Source: Chitinophagales bacterium
GTDB taxonomy: Bacteria; Bacteroidota; Bacteroidia; Chitinophagales; LD1
NCBI GenBank assembly: GCA_019638515.1
Contig: JAHBTS010000003.1
Span: forward strand, 186,001 to 250,000
Direction: 5' to 3'
Length of the DNA: 64,000 nt
A program made the position numbers and the translations under genes. The notes below the pieces were generated by a model. The model did not search any database. It worked only from the letters and a program-made list of their open reading frames with translations, and was not told the origin of the DNA. Every line of letters begins with the position of its first letter. The stretch's first letter is position 1. Below, piece by piece: positions 8,848 through 16,326 of this stretch.

Positions 8848-9708
8848 TTAAAAAGCCTTTAAACTCAAGTCTAACGCTACACTGGAGTGTGTGAGCGCTC
8901 CTACCGAAATAAAATCCACACCGGTTTCTGCATAAGGTCTAATTGTTTCTAAAGTAACGCCTCCACTAATTTCGGTCTCGTACTTCCCTGCCACAATCTT
9001 TACTGCTTCGGCAGCTTCGTCCGGCAAAAAATTATCGAACATAATTCGGTGAATATTTCCTTTTGCCACAATGGCTTTAATATCATCTAAAGTTCTGGCT
9101 TCTACTTCTACTTTCAAATTCAACCCATTTTCTCTCTGGTAATTTGAAACAGCGTCAATTGCTTTATCTATTCCTCCACAAAAATCAATATGGTTGTCTT
9201 TCAACATAATCATATCGTATAAACCAAAGCGGTGATTATAGCCGCCACCAATACGTACCGCCCATTTTTCGAAATAGCGGAGCACAGGGGTTGTTTTGCG
9301 CGTGTCTAAAATCTTGCAGTTGGTATGGCTTACGGCATCCACAAATTTTTTGGTATGGGTTGCTATGCCGCTCATGCGCTGCATGTAATTCAACAATACT
9401 CTTTCGGCTCTTAAAATAGATTTTACTTCCCCATATACTCTAAATGCCACACTGCCTTTTTTTAGAATGGCTCCATCTTCAAGTATATTTTCAAACAATA
9501 AATTTTCATCTACCAAACGGCAAACTTCTTTTGCCACTTCTACTCCGGCTAATACACCATCTGCTTTCACCAAAAGTTGTGCTCTGCCTTCTTTTGCCAT
9601 TGGAATGGCTGCCAACGAAGAATGGTCGCCCGGGGGAATAATGCCGTGAGGGTCAATAATATCTTCATCTAATGCCTGCTGAATAAGCCGACTATACATT
9701 TCAATCAT
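8848..9708 (-). CDS. nadC: nicotinate-nucleotide diphosphorylase (carboxylating)
   Basis: Quinolinate phosphoribosyltransferase, which converts quinolinate and PRPP to nicotinate mononucleotide in de novo NAD synthesis. The 286-residue length is normal. Signature regions: LDTRKTTPVLR at about 133-143, KWAVRIGGGYNHRFGLYDM and the lysine motif KDNHI, then EVEARTLDD and the C-terminal SGGVTLE phosphate-binding segment. nadB and nadA are not in the window. ATG start, 12 bp after the DUF4783 gene stop, so likely the same transcript. Confidence 0.96.
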   Translation of the reverse strand: MIEMYSRLIQQALDEDIIDPHGIIPPGDHSSLAAIPMAKEGRAQLLVKADGVLAGVEVAKEVCRLVDENLLFENILEDGAILKKGSVAFRVYGEVKSILRAERVLLNYMQRMSGIATHTKKFVDAVSHTNCKILDTRKTTPVLRYFEKWAVRIGGGYNHRFGLYDMIMLKDNHIDFCGGIDKAIDAVSNYQRENGLNLKVEVEARTLDDIKAIVAKGNIHRIMFDNFLPDEAAEAVKIVAGKYETEISGGVTLETIRPYAETGVDFISVGALTHSSVALDLSLKAF

Positions 9709-9720
9709 GCAAATTGGAGT

Positions 9721-10095
9721 TTATTCTTCTATTCTTAATTCTCGTACGGTAAGCACTCCGTTTACTACTTTTCCATAAATGTAAGTGCTGTAATTGCCTG
9801 CTGCGGTTTGCAGTGTTCCCACAAAGTATTTTGAACCTTCGGGTGAAGTGCCCTGGTGCTTTAACTCAAATCCCTTTATATCTTTTTTGCTGAAAAACTC
9901 ACGCAATACAACCTCTGCCTGTGCTTTGCTGTATGCCGAAGATTTGCTGGGCAAAGTAAATTCTATGCTAGATTCAAAATGCTTGGCTACTGCCGATGCA
10001 TTTCCGGCTTTTAATCCGGCCAATAAGGCTTCGGAATTTTGTGCATGAGCCGCAAATAAAAACAGCATTGCTGCTGCCATAAATATGGTCTTCAT
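9721..10095 (-). CDS. DUF4783 family secreted protein
   Basis: 124 residues from the chosen ATG at 10095, which gives a clean signal peptide (MKTIFMAAAMLFLFAAHAQ). Upstream in-frame ATGs exist but would bury it. The mature part is an NTF2/SnoaL-like small alpha+beta domain (EALLAGLKAGNASAVAKHF, VLREFFSKKDI, YIYGKVVNGVLTVRELRIEE) matching Bacteroidota DUF4783 proteins, which often lie next to nadC as here. Periplasmic; function unknown. Confidence 0.8.
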   Translation of the reverse strand: MKTIFMAAAMLFLFAAHAQNSEALLAGLKAGNASAVAKHFESSIEFTLPSKSSAYSKAQAEVVLREFFSKKDIKGFELKHQGTSPEGSKYFVGTLQTAAGNYSTYIYGKVVNGVLTVRELRIEE

Positions 10096-10196
10096 AATAA
10101 GCGTTGAAGATAAATACGTTTTCATTGAAATGAAAAGTTTATTGTGAACATTGATGTGTGCAGCTACTCGAAGTTTAATTGGCAATATAGCACATG

Positions 10197-11078
10197 TTAT
10201 CCGCGCGGGTGGGCTTGCTTGTGAACTTTCTTAAGTTTTTCGATGGTATTGTGGGTGTACACCTGCGTGGCTGCAAGGTTAGCATGACCCAGCATTTCCT
10301 TAACGGCATTTATTTCTGCACCTTCATTTAGCAAATGGGTGGCAAAGGAATGGCGCAAAATATGTGGGCTTTTCTTCTCCAAAGTAGTAACGGCTGCAAG
10401 ATGCTGCTTCACCAATGCGTATATTTCATAATCCTTAATGGGTTTATTTTTTTTGCCGGGAAACACAAATGCGGCATCATACTCAGGTAGCTCGGCATTT
10501 CGCTTTGCAATAAACTGTTTCAACTTTTCAAGCATGGCAGGATGGAGCGGAATCAATCTTTCTTTATTGCCTTTTCCCAATACTTTCAATTGACTGTTCC
10601 ACGAATCTATATCTGCATCCTTCAGGCTGCGCAATTCGCTGCGCCTCATGCCGGTGGCATAGAGTAATTCTATAACCAGTTTATCTCTTTCGCCAAATAT
10701 ATCTGCTGCAAAAGTAACTTGGGTAAGTAGCTTTTTCATGCCAGCTTCTTCCACAAATACGGGTAACTTTTTCCCCACCTTGGGGCTTACCACTTTTGCC
10801 ATTGGATTGGTTTGTATTACACCTTCGCGCAATAAAAATTTGTACAGCGATTTTAGTGTAGATATTTTTCTATTCACGCTGCGTGCTGTATTGCCATCTT
10901 TCATCAACTCCACCATCCAATTACGGATATGAAAGTGCGAGGCCTGCGCTACCGATACTTTATATGGCTGCAAAAACACCGCAAATTGCTCCATATCGTT
11001 TTTGTAAGCCAATAGTGTGTGTGGCGAATAGCGCTTTTCAAATTCTATAAAAGCAAGAAACGACTGCACGAAATTCAC
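10197..11078 (-). CDS. tyrosine recombinase (XerC/XerD family)
   Basis: 293 residues, the usual Xer length. An N-terminal SAM-like DNA-binding domain (1-90) is followed by the catalytic domain with R145 (ATGMRRSEL), K169 (GKGNKER), H239 and R242 (HILRHSFATHLL), H265 (LGHANL) and Y274 (TQVYTH), the complete catalytic set. Probably one of the chromosome-dimer resolution recombinases. No attachment site, cargo or transposon feature surrounds it, so a mobile-element integrase is unlikely. Start is GTG at 11078. Confidence 0.9.
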   Translation of the reverse strand: MNFVQSFLAFIEFEKRYSPHTLLAYKNDMEQFAVFLQPYKVSVAQASHFHIRNWMVELMKDGNTARSVNRKISTLKSLYKFLLREGVIQTNPMAKVVSPKVGKKLPVFVEEAGMKKLLTQVTFAADIFGERDKLVIELLYATGMRRSELRSLKDADIDSWNSQLKVLGKGNKERLIPLHPAMLEKLKQFIAKRNAELPEYDAAFVFPGKKNKPIKDYEIYALVKQHLAAVTTLEKKSPHILRHSFATHLLNEGAEINAVKEMLGHANLAATQVYTHNTIEKLKKVHKQAHPRG

Positions 11079-11162
11079 GAACTAAAGTTAACAGTAAATT
11101 GGCAATTGCAGTGGTGTTGTAAACTGCACTCCATTTAAATGGATAGTTTTACAAACATCTTT

Positions 11163-12686
11163 TTAGCGGTGAATTACCAAATAATTCTTATACCGCTTTT
11201 CTAACTTTGATAATTCCAACACATAGTAATAAGTGCCATCGGGGAGCGGTTGATTATTTACTTGGTTGGTGCCGCTCCAATTATTGCGATAATCTTCGTT
11301 TTCATAAACCGGAAATCCATTTCTATTAAAAACTACCAAATATGCAGGGGCAAACTGGTCTAATTCCTTAAAAAATAATTGGTCGTTTATACCATCGCCA
11401 TTGGGCGAAAATCCTTCTACCTGTTCAATTTCATTTATACAATTTGCTCCTTTTATCCAAACGGTTGCAGGCGTGCAAAGTTCATAATCGCAGGCTTCTA
11501 TCGTAAAAGAATCGGTGCCGCAAAAGCCTCTGCCAACAGTAACCTGCAACAAACCTGAAACAGAATCTATAGTGGCAGTAAGCAATTTACTATTGGGTTT
11601 AGATACTATATGATAACGTAGCGTGTCGTGTTCTACATCGCTGGTTCCAACAGCTACATCTGCATTGTATTCGCCACCACTGCTTTCAACATTTATGGTT
11701 ACATTATCTATTTCCGGAGCATCATTTACAGGCAATATATTGATGAGCACTCTTGCCTGCGAGCAATTAAAGAAACGGGCAGTATCGCATGCGCGATATT
11801 TAAACTCATCTCTTCCATAATAATTGGTGGTGGGTTGATATACAAACTTCCCGGTAGAGTCCATTTGCACGGTGCCGTTGAACGGATTTTGAGTAACTCT
11901 TGTCTTTAATTTATCGCCATCGGCATCGTAGTCGTTGAGTAACACATTGCCTACTAAAGTTTGATCTTCTAAGATGGTAAAGGTATCGTTGTAAGCAACG
12001 GGCTGGTCGTTCATGGGGGCAATAATAATTGTAACTACAGACATGGCACATTTGTTACTTGTATCGCAAACTCGATACAAAAAGAAATCAAAGCCATTGT
12101 AATTAGGATTGCCTTTGTAAGAGTAGTTGTTTACAGATTTAGTAAGTGTACCATTCAGCGGCTGTGTAATTGGCTCCCACGTAAGCGGATCGCCATCCGG
12201 ATCGCGATCGTTATCTGCCGCTTTCACTACAATGGCAACATCTTCCAATGCAAAAACAATATCTGGGCTTGCAATGGGTGCTCTATTTTGCTTTATGCCA
12301 TTGCAAACCGCATCGAGCACCAATGTATAAGTACTAAAAGTGCATTGCCCATTGCTGTTGCAAACTCTATAAGCTCCGGTTACACTACTCGAAAAATTTT
12401 GTACAGCAACAAAAATTACCGAATCGCCTCTGCGCGTATAGCTGCCACTTGCCGGATTTATTACAGGTAATGGCTCCACAAAGTTGCTTAAGAAAATACT
12501 ATCGCCATTGGGATCGTTATCGTTTGCCAGCGGGTAGAGTACATGTGTATCGCCCGGGCACACATAAAATGTATCGGCTCTGGCAATAGGAGCGTTCTGT
12601 GCGTTTACCATTTTAGTTGCTGCCAATAGCAGCAATGCAATCACAAATCTCAGGCTTCTACTTCTTGTTGAATAAATTGCAAGCAT
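11163..12686 (-). CDS. T9SS type B surface protein with tandem cadherin-like/Ig domains
   Basis: 507 residues. Signal peptide 1-29 (RFVIALLLLAATKMVNAQ). Four Ig/cadherin-like domains of about 95 residues follow, three carrying Asp-rich calcium-binding signatures (DNDPNGDSIFL, DNDRDPDGDPL, DYDADGDKL). The last 90 residues form the gliding-motility-associated C-terminal domain (EGFSPNGDGINDQLFF, VFNRNGFPVYE, PLPDGTYYYVLEL), the type IX secretion signal. Calcium-dependent adhesion is the likely role. Its start lies 37 nt inside the end of fbp, so translational coupling is possible; a shorter start downstream would lose part of the signal peptide's basic region. Confidence 0.88.
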   Translation of the reverse strand: MLAIYSTRSRSLRFVIALLLLAATKMVNAQNAPIARADTFYVCPGDTHVLYPLANDNDPNGDSIFLSNFVEPLPVINPASGSYTRRGDSVIFVAVQNFSSSVTGAYRVCNSNGQCTFSTYTLVLDAVCNGIKQNRAPIASPDIVFALEDVAIVVKAADNDRDPDGDPLTWEPITQPLNGTLTKSVNNYSYKGNPNYNGFDFFLYRVCDTSNKCAMSVVTIIIAPMNDQPVAYNDTFTILEDQTLVGNVLLNDYDADGDKLKTRVTQNPFNGTVQMDSTGKFVYQPTTNYYGRDEFKYRACDTARFFNCSQARVLINILPVNDAPEIDNVTINVESSGGEYNADVAVGTSDVEHDTLRYHIVSKPNSKLLTATIDSVSGLLQVTVGRGFCGTDSFTIEACDYELCTPATVWIKGANCINEIEQVEGFSPNGDGINDQLFFKELDQFAPAYLVVFNRNGFPVYENEDYRNNWSGTNQVNNQPLPDGTYYYVLELSKLEKRYKNYLVIHR

Positions 12687-13624
12687 TGTGCTACTGTTTT
12701 TTCTGACCCAATAAATATGGCTGTTCTTTCATGAATTTCTTCCGGCTGAATTTCTAAAATAGGCATATTCCCATTAGAAGCTATTCCTCCCGCTTGTGTT
12801 ACCAAAAAACTCATGGGAATACATTCGTACAGTAAACGCAGCTTACCTTTGCTTTCGCCCTTGTTGGCAGGGTAAAAAAAGATGCCACCCTTTAAAATAG
12901 TTCTATGCAAATCGCCTACCATAGACCCAATATAGCGCAATCCAAAAGGGCGTACAGTGGCTTTATCGCTTTCGCCACACCAAGCCACAAATGCTTTTAA
13001 GCCATCTGTAAACTTGTGAATATTGCCTTGGTTTACAGAATAGATGGCGCCTTCTTTTTTTATAGAAAGCTCCGGGTGCGACATTACATACGCACCATCG
13101 GCAGCAAGCGTAAATCCATGCGTACCTTTTCCAACGCTTAACATTAAGATGGTGGAACTTCCAAACAACATGTATCCCGCAGCGGCAAGCTGCTTGCCCG
13201 GCTGTAAGAAATCGGCATCGGTTGCCACTCCTTCAGACTGCTTTTGCCATATAGCAAAAATAGTACCTATGGGAGCTGCAATATCTATATTGGAAGAGCC
13301 ATCTAACGGATCTACCGCTACCACATATTTTCCTGCTGCATGAATTGGCAAAACAGCATCGGTTTCTTCGCTTACCAAGGCAGCACAAGCTGTACCTTTT
13401 TGTAAGAATTCAATTATTAAATCGTTGGCTAATAAATCTAATTTTTGAACTGTTTCTCCCTGTACATTGGTAGTGCCTGCTACGCCAACAATATCGCTCA
13501 ACCCTGCTACGCGCACCTTTTCGTTAATAAGTACAGTAGCATCTGCAATGGCAGTTATCACCTCGGATAATTCTGTGTTGGTATTGCTTTTAAGATATTG
13601 CGACAGCAAAGTTCCTTTTTCCAT
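12650..13624 (-). CDS. fbp: fructose-1,6-bisphosphatase class I
   Basis: Gluconeogenic enzyme hydrolysing fructose 1,6-bisphosphate. The metal-binding signature DPLDGSSNID is present, preceded by LVSEETD, and the substrate region GGIFFYPANK.. KLRLLYECIPM lies near the C-terminus. ATG at 13624 gives 324 residues and starts MEKGTLLSQYL, like family members; an ATG eight codons upstream (13648) is less likely. The 3' end overlaps the start of a T9SS surface-protein gene, an unexpected partner for a central enzyme. Identification firm. Confidence 0.95.
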   Translation of the reverse strand: MEKGTLLSQYLKSNTNTELSEVITAIADATVLINEKVRVAGLSDIVGVAGTTNVQGETVQKLDLLANDLIIEFLQKGTACAALVSEETDAVLPIHAAGKYVVAVDPLDGSSNIDIAAPIGTIFAIWQKQSEGVATDADFLQPGKQLAAAGYMLFGSSTILMLSVGKGTHGFTLAADGAYVMSHPELSIKKEGAIYSVNQGNIHKFTDGLKAFVAWCGESDKATVRPFGLRYIGSMVGDLHRTILKGGIFFYPANKGESKGKLRLLYECIPMSFLVTQAGGIASNGNMPILEIQPEEIHERTAIFIGSEKTVAQCLQFIQQEVEA

Positions 13625-13655
13625 AGCTGGCGAATGTAATGAAAGCATTCATAAT

Positions 13656-14075
13656 TTATGCAGCAGAAAAAGCTGCAGCATAAGCTTTCATTCTTTGAAT
13701 CATGGAAGCTAATCCATTGGAGCGCTGCGAAGAAAGATGACTATGCAGTTGAATAGCTTCTATAAAGCCCAATTCGGCATTGGCAATTTGCTTGGCAGGC
13801 TGCCCCGAAAGCACATCTATTAACAGTGCTATTATGCCTTTAGTGATGGCAGTATTGGAGTCTGCTTCGAAGAAGATATTGCCATTGCTTTCGTATGCGC
13901 GCAACCATACTTTGCTCTGGCATCCCTTCACTAAAAAATCGTCTAATTTATATTGCGATGCGAGTGGCGGCAACTTCTTCCCTATTTCAATAATATACTC
14001 ATACCGTTCCATTGTGTCTTCAAAAAGATCAAAAGACTCAATAATATCGGCTTCTTTCTCGGCAATTGTTTTCAT
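13656..14075 (-). CDS. sufE: SufE family Fe-S cluster assembly protein
   Basis: 139 residues from ATG 14075. The sulfur-accepting cysteine lies in VKGCQSKVWL, the SufE signature; other family regions are EIGKKLPPL near the N-terminus and LSSQRSNGLASMIQRMK at the C-terminus. SufE takes persulfide sulfur from SufS and passes it to the SufBCD scaffold; those genes are not in the window. An upstream in-frame ATG (14120) would add 15 unrelated residues. Upstream of fbp on the same strand, 31 bp apart. Confidence 0.9.
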   Translation of the reverse strand: MKTIAEKEADIIESFDLFEDTMERYEYIIEIGKKLPPLASQYKLDDFLVKGCQSKVWLRAYESNGNIFFEADSNTAITKGIIALLIDVLSGQPAKQIANAELGFIEAIQLHSHLSSQRSNGLASMIQRMKAYAAAFSAA

Positions 14076-14124
14076 AAGGCTAAGTAATAAATATGTTGCC
14101 TTTTGCGAGGCAATAGGCATGTAA

Positions 14125-14742
14125 TTAGTCTCTATTTACTCGCTTCATTTTTACGGTGGCAATAGACGTATGCAAAATCAACTCATCTAACTTTCCATTG
14201 CGATAGATGTATTCGTTTTCATTGCCTTCTTTGGTTTTAAACACGTAGTGACTTGGCGCTTTTTTTTCTATTGGTGTGGCAAACAATTGTGCTTCAAAAT
14301 AGATTTTTGGCGTATGTAAAGGCTCTGTAAAATAAAGCGATAAAAGCGATGGATAGTTATCGGGCACAATATTTCGCGTACCGTTTTTGGTTGTTACGGT
14401 GTATTGATTTCCATCGTAGCTTAAGTCGGTTAAGTATTTCAGCTTTTGGTTCATATCTTCTTTGTAATAGGCGCTGTGCAATTTTGCCTTTACATACTTT
14501 ACTTTCATGTACGTAACATCTTCGTAGTTCATCCAAAGTACTTTTGCTTTAGAATAGCTTTCTAAAAAATAGTGAACCGTATCGCCACTTACATGTTTGC
14601 TTACGGTCATGGTTCCTATTTTATTTCCAAACAAAAACAAATCGAAATGAACCTGTTCTCTGCCGAAAACAGTTACCGAAAATAAAAAAGCTACAAGCGC
14701 ACACCAAAACTTCATGGTGAGCAAAAGAATGAAACTTTTCAT
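14125..14742 (-). CDS. DUF6134-like exported protein
   Basis: 205 residues. A hydrophobic signal peptide ends near FSVTVFGREQ; a second ATG nine codons in (14715) gives a more typical signal peptide and is an equally good start. The mature part is beta-rich with repeated strands (FDLFLFGNKIGTMTVSK, YFLESYSKAKVLW, TDLSYDGNQYTVTTKNG), resembling DUF6134 proteins of Bacteroidota, which may be lipid-binding or barrel-like. No catalytic motif is seen. Function unknown; the family name is a moderately confident recognition. It precedes sufE on the same strand. Confidence 0.6.
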   Translation of the reverse strand: MKSFILLLTMKFWCALVAFLFSVTVFGREQVHFDLFLFGNKIGTMTVSKHVSGDTVHYFLESYSKAKVLWMNYEDVTYMKVKYVKAKLHSAYYKEDMNQKLKYLTDLSYDGNQYTVTTKNGTRNIVPDNYPSLLSLYFTEPLHTPKIYFEAQLFATPIEKKAPSHYVFKTKEGNENEYIYRNGKLDELILHTSIATVKMKRVNRD

Positions 14743-14868
14743 TTGAAGGTATTTAATTGTTGTAAAAAAAATGCGTTACCCACTGACAATAAAGACTGAA
14801 CACTATCGTGGAAAAAAACTCTTTGTAAAAACGCACATTAGAAATAACATTGCAAAAAATTTGAAACC

Positions 14869-15555
14869 ATGGCAATTAAGCTCGCAGTATTCGATATAGC
14901 AGGAACCACCGTAGAAGATAAAGATTTTGTGGCAGATGCTTTAGTAAAGGCTTTTGAAAAACAAGAGTTATTCATCTCTCCTAAACATGCCAATACTAAA
15001 ATGGGGCTACCAAAATCGCTAGTTATACGCGAACTTATAGACGAGATTTTTGAAGAGGCTCCTGAAAACGTAGAGGAGTTGGCTAATACTATACTTGCCG
15101 ATTTCAACCAAAATATGCTAGAGTTTTACAAAAACCATCCTGCAGTAAAAGGCAAAACAAATGCTGTTCGCACTATGCTTGCATTAAAAAATGCAGGTGT
15201 AAAAGTTGCATTAGACACAAGCTTTTCGCGCGATATTGCCAATACGCTTATAGATCGCTTAGGCTGGGATGTGCAACAGGTAGTAGACTTTTGGGTTACA
15301 AACGATGAAGTAGCAAACGGAAGACCCCATCCCGATTTAATTTTAAAAGCAATGGAAATTGCAGGCGTTGCCGATGCTTCGGAAGTAGCTAAAATTGGCG
15401 ATACAGAAAGCGATTTAAATGAAGGCACCGCTGCCGGATGCAAATATGTAATTGGTGTTACATCCGGAGTGCAACCGCGCAGCATACTAGAAAAAACCAA
15501 ACACACACATTTGGTAAACGACCTCTACGAAGTAGTTGATATTGTGCTGAACTAA
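14869..15555 (+). CDS. phosphonatase-like HAD hydrolase
   Basis: 228 residues, HAD superfamily subfamily IA. Motif I is FDIAGTTVED with nucleophile D9; DTSFSRD carries motif II; K-like position NGRPHPDLIL motif III; IGDTESDLNEG motif IV. The DxAGT form and MGLPK (K49) in the cap recall phosphonoacetaldehyde hydrolase, in which the cap lysine forms a Schiff base, but the His three residues after that lysine is replaced by Val. It therefore fits the PhnX-like group (TIGR03351 type) of uncertain substrate. No phosphonate transport or transaminase gene is nearby. Confidence 0.8.
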   Translation: MAIKLAVFDIAGTTVEDKDFVADALVKAFEKQELFISPKHANTKMGLPKSLVIRELIDEIFEEAPENVEELANTILADFNQNMLEFYKNHPAVKGKTNAVRTMLALKNAGVKVALDTSFSRDIANTLIDRLGWDVQQVVDFWVTNDEVANGRPHPDLILKAMEIAGVADASEVAKIGDTESDLNEGTAAGCKYVIGVTSGVQPRSILEKTKHTHLVNDLYEVVDIVLN

Positions 15556-15559
15556 AGCA

Positions 15560-15577
15560 TAAAGCAATATTGCTTTA
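15560..15577. repeat. perfect 18-nt palindrome after the HAD gene
   Basis: TAAAGCAATATTGCTTTA is a perfect palindrome starting 5 nt after the stop codon at 15555. It has no following T-run, so it is not a standard terminator; it could be a 3'-end hairpin or a protein-binding site for the downstream gene. Confidence 0.6.
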
Positions 15578-15682
15578 CACGGCACTTGCAAAGAGAAATT
15601 GCCTAAACAGCAACATCTGCTTTCTTAAAAACTCAAAACTTGTTTTCATTTATTGCACAAGCATTATATCCTTGCTAAAACA

Positions 15683-16183
15683 ATGAAATACATCTTTGTA
15701 CTTTTTTGGTGTGGATTGATGCAGTTTTCGTTTTCGCAAGAAACCGAAACTACAGATATTACTCAAGTAGCTGCATACTTTTCAAAACACGGCATTGCAT
15801 TAGAGCAAGTTCAAAATATATCGCTGTACGAAGAGGCTTTTAAATGGTTAGATACCAAATATAAGTTTGGTGCCAAATCTGAAAATGCTACCGATTGCAG
15901 CGGCTTTGCAGGCATGCTATACGAAAAGGTTTTTGGAAAAGATTTAGCCCGCTCTTCGCGCAGTATTTTTCCCCAATGTGAACCGCTTACTTCTAAAAGC
16001 GAATTACAAGAAGGAGATTTACTTTTCTTTAAGATATGGAAAGGAGTAATATCGCATGTTGCCATTTACCTTCAAAACGGTAAATTTATTCATGCTGCCG
16101 TGCATGGCGGTGTGCGTATAGATAGCCTCGACCAACCTTACTATAAGAAATATTTCTACAAAGCCGGCAGACTTAAAGAATAA
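15683..16183 (+). CDS. C40 family (NlpC/P60) cell-wall endopeptidase
   Basis: 166 residues from the ATG at 15683, which yields a signal peptide (MKYIFVLFWCGLMQFSFS). The NlpC/P60 papain-like domain has C72 in ATDCSGFAGMLY, H125 in GVISHVAIYL and the third polar residue at H137 (FIHAAVHGGV). Such enzymes cut peptidoglycan stem peptides, usually the D-Glu to diamino-acid bond. There is no SH3 or LysM targeting domain, only about 45 residues before the catalytic part. Followed by a terminator, so probably a single-gene unit. Confidence 0.9.
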   Translation: MKYIFVLFWCGLMQFSFSQETETTDITQVAAYFSKHGIALEQVQNISLYEEAFKWLDTKYKFGAKSENATDCSGFAGMLYEKVFGKDLARSSRSIFPQCEPLTSKSELQEGDLLFFKIWKGVISHVAIYLQNGKFIHAAVHGGVRIDSLDQPYYKKYFYKAGRLKE

Positions 16184-16277
16184 ACAGTCTGTTTGAAGCA
16201 AATTGTATAAAACTTGTTTACAACTATTGCGATGCATCAGTAGTTGGTGAAATATAATTTTACATACATTTATTTCA

Positions 16278-16302
16278 CCGAAATCGTATTTCGGCTTTTT
16301 TT
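16278..16302 (+). terminator. Rho-independent terminator after the NlpC/P60 gene
   Basis: CCGAAAT at 16278-16284 pairs with ATTTCGG at 16288-16294 around a 3-nt loop, followed by C and a T-run. It lies between the NlpC/P60 stop at 16183 and the large cargo gene at 16327. Confidence 0.8.
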
Positions 16303-16326
16303 CATACCGTTTAATTTCTACTGATT

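Noticed and set aside
10197..11078. Integrase of a mobile element
   Set aside because: The protein has standard Xer length and residues, and no att repeats, cargo or tRNA flank it.
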